Below are positions 23,001-36,079 of a stretch of DNA of 64,000 bases, in pieces; position 1 is the stretch's first letter; each line of letters starts with the position of its first letter. Made by a program: the position numbers and the translations under genes. Below the pieces are notes generated by a model. It was not told the DNA's origin and made no database searches. It saw only the letters and a program-made list of their open reading frames with translations. The stretch covers positions 18,512,212-18,576,211 of the forward strand of contig NW_004454170.1 in NCBI RefSeq assembly GCF_000283155.1. The letters are read 5' to 3'. The stretch is from Ceratotherium simum simum (Eukaryota; Chordata; Mammalia; Perissodactyla; Rhinocerotidae).

Positions 23001-25957
23001 CCATCTATCTAAGGGATGGAAGAGAAGGGTGGGATATTTCTTGATCTCTTTTTGGGCATCTCTGGCTTTGGGGCACCCTGAGAGTGCCAAGGAGGGATAC
23101 AGTCAGAGAGAAATTCCTCGTGGAGGGAATGGCCAATGTGTTTCTAGGAACAATGATGTCTGAGGTGGCCTTTGAAATGATTTCCTGCCCCAGGCTGTAA
23201 TAGCTCTGTCTGCTCTCATTAGCTACAACATCTTCAGAAAAGTCTGTTATATGCAACTGCTTTGTGTTAGTGGTGTTTTGCAACAGAAAGGAGACAGGCC
23301 ATGTCTGCTTTGGCTACCTGCAGTGGGAAGGTAGAGACTAAGCAGCCAGGACTGAGCAGGAAGCAGGATTTCAGACCCGAGGTGGTGGGTGCATTAAGGA
23401 GCGCGGTCATGTTTCCACAGCGAATATCAAAGGCAAGAGCGGCCTCAGACTTGGTAAGATCGAGTTACACTGACACATGCACAACTGTCAGAGGAGAAGA
23501 AATCAGGTAATACCTCTAGTTACTGAGCTAACCGACCCAGAGCCGAGAGTTGACAGGAAGGTTTTCTTGGGCCCTCTCCCCAGTGGCAGTTTATCACGTC
23601 CTGGTTAAGTTAGGTCAAGCAGACTCACCTGGAGCAGCCCAGCACAATCTAATTAGTCTGTACCCGCTACGTTTACAAAGTCAGCATCTGTGTGTGTCAG
23701 CTGTGGCTCCCTGCACTTACCCTTGCTCCTCTGGGTGACGGGAAGGTTTCCCCAGGTCACCCGCCTCAGGGATAGGCGGGATACAAATTAATAATAGCAC
23801 AAAAGTGATTTGGCTCCAAATGGAGAAGGATTTCTGGGATGGCTCACAACTGCTGTCGCATTGTGTCCATGGCTGAAGTGACTCTCCCTGACTGGTTGCT
23901 CTGGTACCCACCAGTGATATATTACATGAGGTCCCCCAGATAACGCACAGCTACCGCACCACTCCCTCCCCACTGGGCTGCCTCAGGGGCAGTGCCCCCC
24001 CCACAGGCTTCCTTTGCCTCAGGCCGGGGGAAGGGCTCGCCCTCACATTCAGGCAGGAACAGGGCACCTGCCATTCTCAGGCTCTTACTTCTTCACGTGG
24101 TACTGTTGAGCCTCCCCACTTTGCCCATGACGTCTTCTCGAAGGTAAGCAGCTCTGTCAAGGGCAAGAGCTGCCATTCATCCTCTCCTATCTCTTTAAAT
24201 AAACTCCATTCACCCACGCAAGTGGCTTGAAAGCCCTTTGCAAGCACCTGTCCTAAGTCTCCAGAATTTCTCCAGACCATCCCGCACGTGCTCACTTTGC
24301 TGCTCATTTCTTGTGCTTAGCTTTCCCATCAGTGACGTCTCCCTTTCTACCAGCTCCATCTTCCCCGTAAGTTTCAATTTTGCACCTGAGCTTCTGTCCT
24401 TCCTGTTGGAACTGATGCCCGGGCTTCAACTCCTGGACTCCTTTGGACAGAATCTCAGCTTTCCTCGACCTCAAATACCTATGGCTGCACTAAAACCTTT
24501 AAAACTCCAAGCAATGAAATAAATATATAAATTATAGTTTTAAAATTCTAAATCATAAAATAAACTCTTAACAAATTACATGATGACCATTTAAATGCTT
24601 TTTTTTTTTTTTTGAACTGTCAAATGCTCCTTCTGCCCAAATGTTTTGGAGGCCTGATTTGCTGGTGCTCAAAGCCTGCACTTAATCTGCTTATTGGTGA
24701 AGCAAGCAGGCTCCCCCGCCCTCAGGCTCTGCTGAACCCTAGGGGCCACAAAGACTGACCAGCTGCGGCTGCCTTGCCCAGCCTTCCCTGTCCAGTGACA
24801 AGTGATGGGGTCAGCACAGCTGGTGGGCTCACCCCGTGCTTTACTTCTAGCTCCTTCCCCTGCAGTAGAGTGACCTCTTCCCTTCCCTCTCCACCCATCC
24901 AAGACAGTGTGTCTGTTTGTCTCTTTGACTCACTCTCATGGAATTGATTGCTACTCATTGCTTTTTCAACAAAGATGACTAGAACTCCAAGCAATAAGCA
25001 TTACACTAGAGGAATGTGCTGACTCTCTCCTTAAGTCACTCCCTCCTCTAGCCAGGCCCAGCCCTCCTGGGTAATAATAGGGCGAGCAATTTCAGCAACA
25101 GGCTGCGACAACTGCTCTGACCCCAAGCAAATTTACATGGGTCACCAGAACATCCATCATTTCTCACTATAAGTGTTCTAACGCCAGTAGAGATGCTTAT
25201 GCATAATTTATTATCTAATTGACTTGACCAAAAGGCCATGAGAGAAATAACAGGCATCCCCAGAAGACGCCTTCTCTCTCCTTCCCTCCTTCCCTGCCTC
25301 TGCTTCTTTTTTCTATTTCTCTTTCTTCTTTTTTAATCAAAGAACATTCAAACATGGGTTTTCTTTTTATGTATAACTCAAAATCTTTATCTCATGACCT
25401 CGTTCTTTGTGGCACAAACCTTAAACTCCTTCTCAGACCTTCCTTGAATCAAGTGGAACTATTGGACCATATATGGCTCTGCCTTGAATTATTAGTTATT
25501 TCAATTGCAAGTAGTTGTCTCAGGAGAGCATCATTAGCAAGGGGAGGAAGCCTCCTTGCCGGGAAAACCAGGAATGGGGTGTGCTCACCTAGGCAGTGCA
25601 GTCCTTCCTGGAGCCTTAACCCAGCCTTTCAAAACTATTTTTTGTACAAGCTGTATTTGTATTCTTGGCTTACCTCCTTATTTTCCAACCAGGTCTCCTT
25701 TACTCACTTAATTTACTCACTCATTTATTTCTTCTAACTAACCTTGATTCCTTTAGAGCAGTCTCTTCAGAATTCCCTGCCTGTTCTACACTGTCCACTC
25801 CACAACAGACACAGGTGCTACGAGAGGTGAGAGGAGTCAGCCAGTCTAATATTGTAGAGATGATTTAGAGATTTTACCCAAAAAGAGATACTAAGGAGGT
25901 TCTCACGATGGACAATGGGCTGAGGACCTCATAGAGGAAGCAAAGCATAAGGGCATG
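23001..25957. other. Intergenic, unclassified
   Basis: Mixed composition with a C-rich spot near 23997 and a poly(T) tract near 24599-24614. Overlapping frames at 24669-24994 and 25354-25737 have no recognisable domains. No gene is supported. Confidence 0.55.
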
Positions 25958-25962
25958 AGGAG

Positions 25963-26428
25963 TGTATTAGTTTCCTAGGGCTGCTGTAACAAAGTACCAC
26001 AAACTGCGTGGCTTAAAACTACAGAAATTTATTGTCACAGTTATGGAGGCTGCAAATCTGAAATCAAGATGTTAGTAGGGTCATGCTCCTTCTGAAACCA
26101 GAAGGAGAGAATCTTTTCTTGCCTTTTCTAGCTTGTGGTGGTTTACTGCCAGTATTTGGCATTCTTTAGCTTGCAGCTGCATCACTCCAATCTCTGTCTT
26201 CGTTGTCACATGGCATTCTCTCTGTGTCTCTGTGTTCACATGGCCATCTTATAAGGACACCAGTTAGGACACCAGTTATATTGGGTTAGGGGCCAATCCT
26301 ACTCTAGTATGACCTCATCTTAACCAATTACATCTGCAACTACCCTATTTCCAAATAAGGTCACATTCTGAGGTCCTGGGGGTTAGCACTTCAAATTATC
26401 TTTTTAAGGGTGACAACAACCCGTAACA
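25963..26428 (-). mobile_element. MLT1-type solo LTR (ERVL-MaLR)
   Basis: 466-bp LTR read on the minus strand, with plus-strand ends TGTATTAG and CCGTAACA. Internal landmarks are CAAAGTACCACAAACTG, CAGAAATTTATTGTCACAG, TTATAAGGACACCAG and CTATTTCCAAATAAGGTCAC. The 5-bp target duplication AGGAG is perfect at 25958-25962 and 26429-26433. No internal retroviral coding sequence is present, so this is a recombined solo LTR. Confidence 0.92.
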
Positions 26429-26433
26429 AGGAG

Positions 26434-28379
26434 CATGCCCATTCTAAAAACAGTCAGTAGTTCAGTTCGCCTGGAAAGCTGGGTGTGACTAGGGAGTGGT
26501 AGGGAATGAAAATAATCTAGCAACTAAAATAATTGAAGAGTAAAACTATGGACTTATTAGCTCAACGTGGAAAATTCTCTTCCTCTCTCATTCCAGCCCA
26601 GCAGCTTACAATTTTGTGTCATTGGTCAAAAGAATGATAGAGAACTACCATGCAGGTGAGCCAATAATGTCCTCTCTATCTATCTGCCATTCATTCACTT
26701 ATTAAATCAATAATATTGATTGAGCACCATGTGCCAGGAACCATCCCAGGCAATGGGATTCAGTGGCAAACAAGACAGATCTGACTTCTGCCCTTCTGGA
26801 AAAACAATTCCAAGTTGGTCTTACTAGTCTTCAGCCATGACCTTCCTCATCAACACGTAACAATCTTTAGAAGGAATTCTAAGATAGAGATATTAAAAAC
26901 GGACAGGTGGCAAAATGCAAAACAAAACAGGGAGTCATTTTAAGAGCAGAAAGTAAGTAAACATACCCTGGATGAGTGGCAAGCCTGTGCAAAGCTCTTT
27001 CTATGTCAAGGCCAGTGCTCTTGACATACCATAAGGTATCAGATAGCTAGCTCCTCCAAACCGCTAAGGCATGCTGGTCATTCCCATAATAAAAACAGAA
27101 AACCCTCAACTGACCCTGCGGGAAGGTGACAATATAACACATTGCTCAGTGCTCAGCCAGCAGCTGAATTTCAAGAGGCACAGTGGGGAATACACAGCTA
27201 TTTCTTCCATGCATTGGGGATAATTGGGCCATGCCTAGACAAGCACAGTGAGTTGGAAGCAAGCCTTCAACTCTAATCTGGCAGCACACTTGTTGATAAA
27301 TTGCAAAATGTCCCCTGGTTTCCATGGAAAAGGGGAAGATGTTGCTGACATGTGACTCAGTGCAATTATGTTCACTACAGTTAATATTTTCCATAAGCTA
27401 CAGATGGTCTCTGAATTGGGCGATATCTGCAAAAATTATATTCTAGTCCTAGAAAATACTGCACAGAATTACTTTTCAAAGGAATAATGTACATGAGGCA
27501 GCTCATCTCTTCTCATTCACCAAGTGACCCAACGCTGTAGGGAATTTTCCATTAAATAATAAAATATGTTTTCACAAAAAGTAGGGAAGAAAGAAGGAAA
27601 AAAGAGTAAGATAGTGAATGTCATTGCAGATGTTCACAAAGAGTCTGGCTTTCCTCTCTTCCCAGGAACACAGTAGGACTGCACTTCTTTGCCCCTTTGA
27701 AGTTAGGTATGACCATATGCTAACTTGGCTGAGGAAATGTGTGCAGAAGTGACTTATGTCGCTCCTGAGTGAAATTTGCTGTGTTCTCCTTTATTGCTGC
27801 TTTAGAGATTGTGGAAGCAGGTGTCAAGGTGGGTTCTGTCAGAATGGGACCCTGATGCCTCTGATGAGCAGAGAAACAGAGCATGGGTGAAATAAAAGAT
27901 TTGTGGGGTTAAGCCGTTGAAGTTTGGGGGTTTTTGTTGCTGCCACGTAGCCTGTCCTGTTCTGATATCAGCAGCAAATTCTTCATGTCAACTCCTCCTA
28001 ACTAACTAATCAACACTTCGTGTTAATGGGGCAGAGTTCTCAGATGGGTGAATGGTGCCCCCTAAAAGGGATTCGCTTGGCTGTGCACCTGCCAGGGTAG
28101 ATCTGTCAGGGAGGCCAAGGTTGGGCTCCAGAAAGATTGTAAAGGCTTCAGTAGGAAGCTACTAGAATACATTTAACTACTCAGTTGTAATAGATGCTTT
28201 GGATAACTATGAAATACTTCAACATGATAAAGGTTAATATTATTTTATTCTAGCCAACACTCAGCAATGAAGTCCCAGGAATATTATGAAGAACAGAGGG
28301 ATAAAAGGAAAAGAAAGAAGGAAAACAAGTCATCTGAATGCCACTTTAATAGATGGATTGAAGCCTTCGAGTTAATGTG
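26434..28379. other. Intergenic with degraded repeats
   Basis: A mammalian-wide repeat scrap lies at about 26690-26810 (GATTGAGCACCATGTGCCAG). An LTR-like decayed stretch is possible at about 27630-27970. No gene is supported. Confidence 0.5.
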
Positions 28380-28990
28380 AAATTCATCCCCCTCTCTCCT
28401 TCCTGTTCTCAACTCCCTTAACTAAGCCAGTCTAATCACCCATTTCCACCTCGAGAGTCTACTCTTACACTTGTACATTACTGCCATGGTAGCCTAAAAT
28501 CACTTCCGGGGCAAAGTGGTTTACAAGTGGAAAACAGACTATTCCTTTATCCTAGGGACGTGTGAAGGTTTGCTCTACCATGGCTTTATCACTTCACTCC
28601 CTATCTTTCCTTTTGCCTCGCTGCTTCCCAATCAATTCCCTTTACCCCAAACCACTGTCTTGCAAGTGGGTCACGATGGCTTTTCTCACATGTTTCACTC
28701 ACCTGCAATGCCCTTCTGGCTCCCTCTTTCCTATCCTAATCTGACCGTCCCTCAAGGCTCAGCTCCCACCTCCAGCAAGCTCAAGAGCCTCCGTCCCAAG
28801 GCCGGGCCTCGCTGATGGTCCTCTTTTCTGAACTCCTGTCGCAGTAACAGTCCCCAGTCCATCATTTAGTGCTTAATTACATAATGGGTCACCCCTCTTT
28901 TATGTGGGCCAGTCCTGTTTCCCGATCACTCTATGGGTCTGTGTGCAACTCAAGACTTCTTTTCCTTCTCATCCCTTCTCTGTTTGTTCT
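28380..28990 (+). mobile_element. L2-like LINE fragment
   Basis: Decayed sense L2 reading with TCTGACCGTCCCTCAAGGCT and CAGCTCCCACCTCCAGCAAG resembling the family's 3' coding region. The overlapping frames at 28516-28815 are remnants. Confidence 0.5.
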
Positions 28991-29148
28991 CTTCATAAAC
29001 AACTCACCCTGCACCATGCATGGAAACATAAAATGAAACAGACCTTACTGTTAAAAGCAAAAGAGCGTGACAACTTACTGTAACCAAATAATTCAAATAT
29101 TACCTTCACTTATGATTGATAACATGCTCTTTCAAAAAAGCATGATCT

Positions 29149-29386
29149 GGGGGCCAGCCGGGTGGCCCAAGCAGTTAAGTGCGTGTGCTCTCCTGCGGCG
29201 GCCCGGGGTTCGCAGGTTCGGATCCTGGGCATGCACAAATGCACCGCTTGTCAAGCCATGCTCTGGCAGCGTCCCATATAAAGTGGAGAAAGATGGGCAC
29301 GGATGTTAGCCCAGGGCCAGTCTTCCTCAGCAAAAAAAGAGGAGGACTGGCAGATGTTAGCTCAGGGCTGATCTCACAAAAAAAAA
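29149..29386 (+). mobile_element. ERE SINE, long-tail type
   Basis: GGGGGCCAGCCGGGTGGCCC head, B box GGTTCGGATCC, two tail modules and an A-rich end. A perfect 15-bp target duplication, AAAAAAGCATGATCT, lies at 29134-29148 and 29387-29401. Confidence 0.93.
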
Positions 29387-29562
29387 AAAAAAGCATGATC
29401 TATGTAAGGTGACTAACATGAAAGCTGCTTTACTGTTTAGAAGTTAGAAAAGGATGAACTACATATTTAGGATAAAATATCACAAATACACTTCATTTTT
29501 ATCTTCGTAATATTTTATGCAGAATTACAGCTTTCGAATCATTTTAAAAACATGCCAATTTT

Positions 29563-29751
29563 TTTTTTTCTGAGGAAGATTCTCCCAGAGCTAACATTTG
29601 TGCTAATCTTCCTCTGTTTTGTATGTGGGTTGCCACCACAGCGTGGCTTGATGAATGGTGTAGGTCTGTGCCCGGGATCCAAACCCATGAACCTGCGCCA
29701 CCGAAGCGGAGTGCACAGAACTTTAACCACTTGGCCACAGGGCCAGCCCCC
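29563..29751 (-). mobile_element. ERE SINE, truncated tail
   Basis: Antisense with only one tail module. Flanks AAACATGCCAATTT (about 29549-29562) and AAACAGGCCAATTT (29752-29765) form a 14-bp duplication with one mismatch. Confidence 0.92.
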
Positions 29752-29843
29752 AAACAGGCCAATTTACAAGAAATTTCAGGAGCCTTGTACAGATGTGTTA
29801 TGCTTTTGGTTATGCTAAGCACAAAGGTATGTTCAATGACTTT

Positions 29844-30089
29844 TTTTTTTTTTTTTGTGAGGAGATCAGCCCTGTGCTAACATCTGCCAATCCTCCTCTT
29901 TTTTTTGCTGAGGAAGACTGGCCCTGGGCTAACATCCGTGCCCATCTTCTTCCACTTTATATGAGACCCCGCCACAGCATGGCTTGAGAAGCAGTGCGTC
30001 AGTACGCGCCCGGGGCCTGAACCGGCGAACCCCGGGCCGCCGCAGCGGAGCGCACGCACTTAACCGCTTGTGCCACCGGGCTGGCCCCG
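29844..30089 (-). mobile_element. ERE SINE, long-tail type
   Basis: Antisense with two tail modules and a GC-rich, CpG-retaining head (GGGCCGCCGCAGCGGAGCGC). A perfect 13-bp target duplication, GTTCAATGACTTT, lies at 29831-29843 and 30090-30102. Retained CpGs suggest a recent insertion. Confidence 0.93.
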
Positions 30090-30549
30090 GTTCAATGACT
30101 TTGATGCCTTGATTTACTCATATACCCATAGAATCAGAAATGGTCATTAGCATGTGGTGAATCGTCAAATTATTGTTGATTGTTCATCTTCCCTATAAAG
30201 TGCTCTGATTTTTTTTACCAAGCCTTTTTGAACTTTAGCTCTGGCTTTCACATGCTAACTTTCACTTATGTTACATAGTATATATCCATGTGTTTTAGTC
30301 TTACGTAATTTGAATGTGTGTATATGTGTATGTGTATTTAAAAGCCTTTTTGGAAAAACTAGGGAAATTTGAATATAGAGGACTGCATATTAGATGTGGA
30401 CTGCATATTAGATATTATTTGTTAATATTCTTAAGTATGATAATGGCATTATGGTTTACAATAGAATTTCCTTATATATATACGATAGTATTCAGGGTTT
30501 GAAGTATCATGACGTCTGCAACTGATTTTCAAGTAGTTCATCAACAAAC

Positions 30550-30597
<48 letters not shown>
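30550..30597 (+). repeat. (GATA)12 microsatellite
   Basis: Twelve uninterrupted GATA units (48 bp), abutting the 3' end of an L1. Confidence 0.98.
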
Positions 30598-30598
<1 letters not shown>

Positions 30599-30720
30599 AG
30601 CAAATATGGGAAGATGTTAACAATTGTTGAATCCAAGAGAAAGGTAGTTGGGTGATCATTTACTATTCTTTCAACTTTTCTGTACATTTGAAAACGTTAA
30701 TAATAAACGATTTAAAAAAA
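30598..30720 (+). mobile_element. L1 LINE 3' UTR fragment
   Basis: AAGCAAATATGGGAAGATGT, ATTTACTATTCTTTCAACTT and TTCTGTACATTTGAAAACGT followed by an A-rich end match an L1 3' terminus in sense. It is severely 5'-truncated. Confidence 0.75.
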
Positions 30721-33700
30721 TTTGTCATCATGAAAAACAAATCAGAAGCAGGAACATCAATATTCAGACCAATTAAAATAGCCAGTGATGTATATGTGTA
30801 TGCATGAGAGTGGGATGGTATCTCTGTTGGTGAGGTTTACACTGCTATTTCAGAACCATGCTTGTTACACTCTACTAAATAAATGTTACTATTTTCTTGT
30901 CTCATTTGGGGCATGCAAGAGGAGAGGAGTAATTCTGCAGCCAAAATAATGGCCTAGAGGTATACCTGGTCATTTGACATTTCAAGAGATAAAAGGTAAA
31001 AAGTTATAATCAGACTTCGACCAGAAAAATAAATAACTTAATTTTTAATCTAAAAACATTTTTGGAAAAATGTACTACATTCAAAGCTACTTGAATGGTA
31101 TCCCCTATTTTTAAGGTAATATAAATGCAACTGTTTACATCTGATTGCATCTGCCTGACCAGATTTTCTTGATGATAAAAACCATTCCTGGCTTTTGATT
31201 GCTAATGTCTGATTAACTTCCAAGCATAAATGCCACAAAATTCATCAAAGTCATGGTTTCTTCCAGGATGATGCTCAGCTGTAGACATCAATATCAACAA
31301 AGAAGGGATAGTTTGATGAATGCAAACTACGAGAAATTAAGTTTTTGGTACATTTTCATTTGCTAAGTCTTTTAAACTTTAATAAACACGTGACAAGAGA
31401 TACATGCTAAATATTTTATCTTTTACTGTGTATTTTAGAATGTCAATTTTAAATTTAAAGTTCCCCAAAACATCTGGGAGAAGAGGGTGGGGCACAAGAA
31501 CTTGGGGGTGGTGGAAATGTCAACTTTCAAATAAGAAGAGAAAATCTAAGCAAAAGCAAAAACAACAGCAACAACAATCAAAAGTGGGTAACGACGTAGA
31601 TTCAGAGCTAAGTTTATCTCACGCTACATGTAGGACTTCTATTTCTTACTGTGGCATTCAGAATAATAAACGGATTGTCAGAACATTTTTTTTTTTTAAT
31701 CAAGTGCTTCTTAACAAAGCCCGTTTTCCTCTTCAGAGTTCTTGGGTTCTAAGTCTAAAGAAGAAACAAAATTAGTATTTGGCTGCATTTAAAATAAAGA
31801 TTTAATTGCATAAACAATTGTTCCATTCACTGTGCCACTCGACACACAAGGTCTGTGTCTTTCCTGAGTGTCAAGACCTAAAGGACAAAGAGAATCTAGC
31901 AAGCCTGTCACTCTGGTGGAAAACAAACCTGGCTCGATGTCTCCATCATGTGGATGATATGGATATTACACTTCCACTCCGCTGGTGCCAGCAAGATGGT
32001 AGGCATCGGAATCTTGAACCACTCAGAGACTCAAACACATAGAACTCATTTTTCACATAAAGAAATATTTTATGAAGGAACAATGTGTTAGTTATGTTTT
32101 TATTTTCTGGTCCCTTTATTCTTCAAACAGTAACTGTACCAGAAAAAGATTACTGAGATGAATAAGAAAATTTTCAGTTTCTTCGTTTCAAGTTCAAGGA
32201 TAGTTTCCTTAAAGAGCTTTACTTCGAATGCACCTGCAAATAGTTCATATTAGCTTCTGCCAATTGACTAATAGCTCCCTTTCCATTTAATGAATTCTGC
32301 AAGCGTGTGTTTTAGTAGCTATAAAAGGCCCAGACTGCTTAGAAGGCCTGGGTGTGAGGTCACTCAGTCACCCACCTTAACGTAAGGCCTAATGCAAGTC
32401 ACTTAATGTTTAAAAGGCCTCTTCTGGAAAAATAATGGGGTTCAATTGAGGACTTTTATGGGGAGGATATCCAGCTAAAAAAATCCTATCGTTATTTGAC
32501 TTCAGTGTGCACCACAAGATTTAGCACTTAATTTTACTGTTTTATTTCATTTTCTAATTGTTTCATGAGTCCTAATCTTGTTTCTCCAACTAACACATCA
32601 GTTACTTGATGGCAAGGATGATATCACTTCCTGGCCTCTGTACTTTTTACTGTATTACATTACCTGAAAGATTAATATGTCAGCACTTAATAACTTACTG
32701 TTGATTGATTTTTAGCAAGTCAAAATAACAATATAAAAATTTTAAATTACATTTACTAATAAATAATACTAAGCACCATTAATGTACTAGCTACTATATT
32801 AACAAGAACAGCAACAAAAATGTTTCAAATGTGGGTCAGAAGTCAGCGAGCACTACGCACTGAATCGAGTCCACTGATTTTCTGTGTTGCTCTGTGGGTC
32901 CACATCTATCAAGCACAACGGAACCTCTTCAGGACTAATGGCTAAGAGTATGCTAGGCTTTTATTATTTAATTGTACTTTGCTTTGTAGAGTATGATTTG
33001 CTCTTAAATTTGTATCCATATAATGATAAGTAGCATTATAGAAGATTCTAAATTAAAGTCAGTTTCTAAACCCACAAACCCATCCCCTAGAAGTCTCTGT
33101 TTCTTGTGCTGTGTTAAACTGTCCATTATCATCAAACAGCCTCTGCTGAGGTGGTCTCAAAATTAATCACGTTTTCTTCCTTAATTTTTAGTGGGAAATA
33201 TCTAACTCTTCCTCAGAACTTGAGGATGTGATATTTTTTCCATTAAATTTTGCTCATTATATGGATTTTACAAAGACTCTGAGGTCAGGGCTCTGATTTT
33301 ACTGTTGTGATTCCTTTTTTGGATTTAGTGTAATTCTGCTGGTTATTTTAATCGAAAGTAGTCAAATGAACTTTGAGATTATGCAAATTAGATAATACAG
33401 TCAAATATCTTTCTCTATCTGCTTATCTGCCTATATGCTAGAGTCCTCCTAATATGCTTACAGCGTTGGATTAAAGGCCACAGGCCTCCTAGAAGATTAT
33501 GTCCTAGGTAAACTTGTTTATTACAGTGAGGAAGAACACACACTATGGAGAAGTATGGGAGCGTCAGTAAGAAGGTGTTAAGGAAGAACCCATTATAGGC
33601 TTTGGGCTTTGGTTGGTGACTTGAGGGAGAGTCTGAGGAAGGGGGAATTTGCTCTCCATTGGATGTGGTCAGAAAGCCTGGGCAATTCTACGACTGGGCA

Positions 33701-34014
33701 TCTCAATAAATCTTACCTAGAGAGAGAGGAGACTAGCATGAGAACAAAGCTGTAATTTGTAAAGAAGTAGTAGTCACTCACTGGCCAAGAGAAAGGGTGT
33801 TTGGTGTTTTGTGGTTGGCAGAGTGATCTTGTTTTTGTCTGTGCTCAGACAAATGTATGAAGTGCTCTGCTTTGTCTGATTTTATCATGGTTTCAGAGCG
33901 ACCTTGTCTGAGGTTGGTGTTTCCTGAGATTATTTCTATCTGATAAGAGAATAACATGGCTTAGCTGTGAGTGTCCCCAGGCCAGCCTCTGAATGTCAGG
34001 CGCTCTTCCTTTTT
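30721..34014. other. Intergenic, AT-rich, nothing named
   Basis: No ERE, MIR or L1 copy is recognised over about 3.3 kb. A 123-codon plus-strand frame (31404-31775) is Lys/Gln rich because of a CAA/AAC-rich tract near 31555-31580 and has no recognisable domain. Low repeat recognition may mean unique or very old sequence. Confidence 0.5.
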
Positions 34015-34650
34015 TTTTCTTTTTCACGTTATTTTAAAATTTTTTATCCAAATATAATATACATACAGAAAAGTACATCAAATTTAAGTGAATTTTCATA
34101 AAGTGAACACACCTGTGTAACCAGCATTCAGCTCAAGAAACAGAATATCACCAATATCCAGAAGCCTTCTTTATGCACCTTTGGGCCACTAATCCCAAGA
34201 CTGCCCACTATCTGGACTTCTAACACCACAGATTAGTTTTGTCTGATTTTGAGCTTTATATGAATGGAAGCATACAGCGTGAGCTCTTTTGTGTCAGGCT
34301 TCCTGGGCTCTACATTATATTTGTGAGATTCTTTCATGTGTTGTGTGTAACTGTACTGAGTTCATTCTTGCTGCTGGATAGTGTTCCATCGTGTAAACAC
34401 ACTACACTTTACCACTCTCCTGCTGACAGACATTGGGGAGTTTCCAGGTTGGGGTTGTTAGGAACAGTGTTGCCCTGAATGTTCTCGTCTTTTGGTGAAT
34501 GCACGTATGCATTCTTGCTGGATAGAAGTAGAATTGCTGTATTTCATGTTCAGCCTTTGTAGATAGAGCCAAACATTCTTTCAAATTGGTTGTACAATTT
34601 ACACTCCCACCAGCAGTATGGGAGAATTCTGCTTGCTCCATTCCCATTTA
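34015..34650 (-). mobile_element. L1 LINE 3' region, antisense
   Basis: Antisense L1 landmarks: TATGAATGGAAGCATACAGC, GGATAGTGTTCCATCGTGTA, GGTGAATGCACG and CAATTTACACTCCCACCAGC. It is decayed, without intact frames. Confidence 0.75.
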
Positions 34651-34664
34651 TTTAAACTGTCGCA

Positions 34665-35130
34665 GAATGCAGAAAAAGATGAAAACTTCTAAATATATCC
34701 TACAAGGCCACTGTTACCCTGACACAAAACTGAGAAAAGATAAAGCAAAAAGGAAAACTATTGGTCAATGCCATCTTTAAATAGGGCTGTAAAGATACTA
34801 AAGAAAATATTAGCAAACTGAACCTAGAAATACTGAAAAAAAAAAAAAAAAGCATGCCAGGACCAGAATGGGTTTATTCCAGGAACATAAGTATCATTCT
34901 AAATTAGGAAATCTATTAACACAGTAAAATTTATATTAATTTATCAGTTGATATAATTCATTAAATTCTTATTAATTTATTAATATTGTTAATATAATTC
35001 ATTAACATAGAAACTTTATTAATAGTTCCTTTAAAAGATTAGAGAAAAAACAATCTCAGAGCTGCTTAAAAAGCTGTTATTAATATTCAATTCCCATTTC
35101 TAATAAAAATTCTAGAAACAGAGAGATAAA
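34665..35130 (+). mobile_element. L1 ORF2 remnant (reverse transcriptase region)
   Basis: Sense reading resembles L1 ORF2 RT: CTACAAGGCCACTGTTACCC, TGACACAAAACTGAGAAAAG, ATATTAGCAAACTGAACCTA and ATGGGTTTATTCCAGGAACA. It is broken by stops and an A17-like tract near 34836-34851. Confidence 0.75.
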
Positions 35131-35229
35131 GGTCCATACCCTCCCTTCAATCTACTTTTCAGATGTCTATTACTACCCCACGAGCAGACTAACCTCTGAC
35201 CAAAACAACTTACAACTTTGACTTTTTCC

Positions 35230-35740
35230 TTGATTCGCTACTTATTTGCTGTGCAGGCTTGGGCAAGTTACTTAACAAATGTGTGATGATTTCCTGTCTA
35301 AAGTGGAAATAACTGTACCTACCTTAAGTAGCAAGGATTCAGTCCTATAAACAGTAATGGGTTCAATAAGTTATAATTATCACTTTTTAATTACAGGAAT
35401 TTGTTCATCAGCCATCCCTTGACTGGACTGTGAGTGCCTTGAGAGCAGACACTAACGGTGGCACATTCTGGATACTGAAGGAATGTCTATTGAATCCTGA
35501 TCCAAGCTCTCTCATCTTCCCGCCTTTTCTCATTGTTCTCTCATCCTGTCTACCCTTCTCCCCGTCCACCTGTCTAAAGCCTAACCCCGAATGGTCAACA
35601 ACAGATCTTTAGGGCACTTTCTTTTTACCATCCTGACGGTGCTTATTACAGTGTTTTGAGGGCTAAATGAAAATAGTATTTTTTTTAACAACACTTAGGA
35701 CACAATAACCACTCAATAAATGTTAACTACTATACTCATG
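35230..35740. mobile_element. MIR and L2 scraps
   Basis: Antisense MIR pieces at about 35230-35370 (GGGCAAGTTACTTAAC) and 35690-35740 (CACTCAATAAATGTTAACTA), and an L2-like 3' end at about 35420-35490 (ACTGTGAGTGCCTTGAGAGC). Confidence 0.6.
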
Positions 35741-36079
35741 TTACAGTTTTTGTACAGTTTTCTAAGTTCCTTTAGAGCAGCCCTATGTCGTACTTCTTGG
35801 TTTCACGTTACAGTGCCTGCAAAGCACAGCGGAAAAGGCCGAGCTTTGGAAGTTCTGAGCTCGGAAGGCTGAGCGCTGAAAGTCTGGAGGCAGAATCGTG
35901 CTCAGGGCGGGGGCTGGGGGCCCGGAAAGCCTGTACTCAGGGCTCTGAGAGAGGGGTATCCCGCGGGTGAGCAAAGCAAGACACCGAGAGGAGTGATTTG
36001 ACCAATCAATCCCCCAGTTGGGGCGGTGAAGGCGCATCTCCCAGTTTTTCATTCTTTATTCCATTAGAGCGAAACTCGC

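Noticed and set aside
31404..31775. 123-codon Lys/Gln-rich open frame
   Set aside because: Composition is driven by AAC/CAA/CAG simple sequence; no domain and poor start context.
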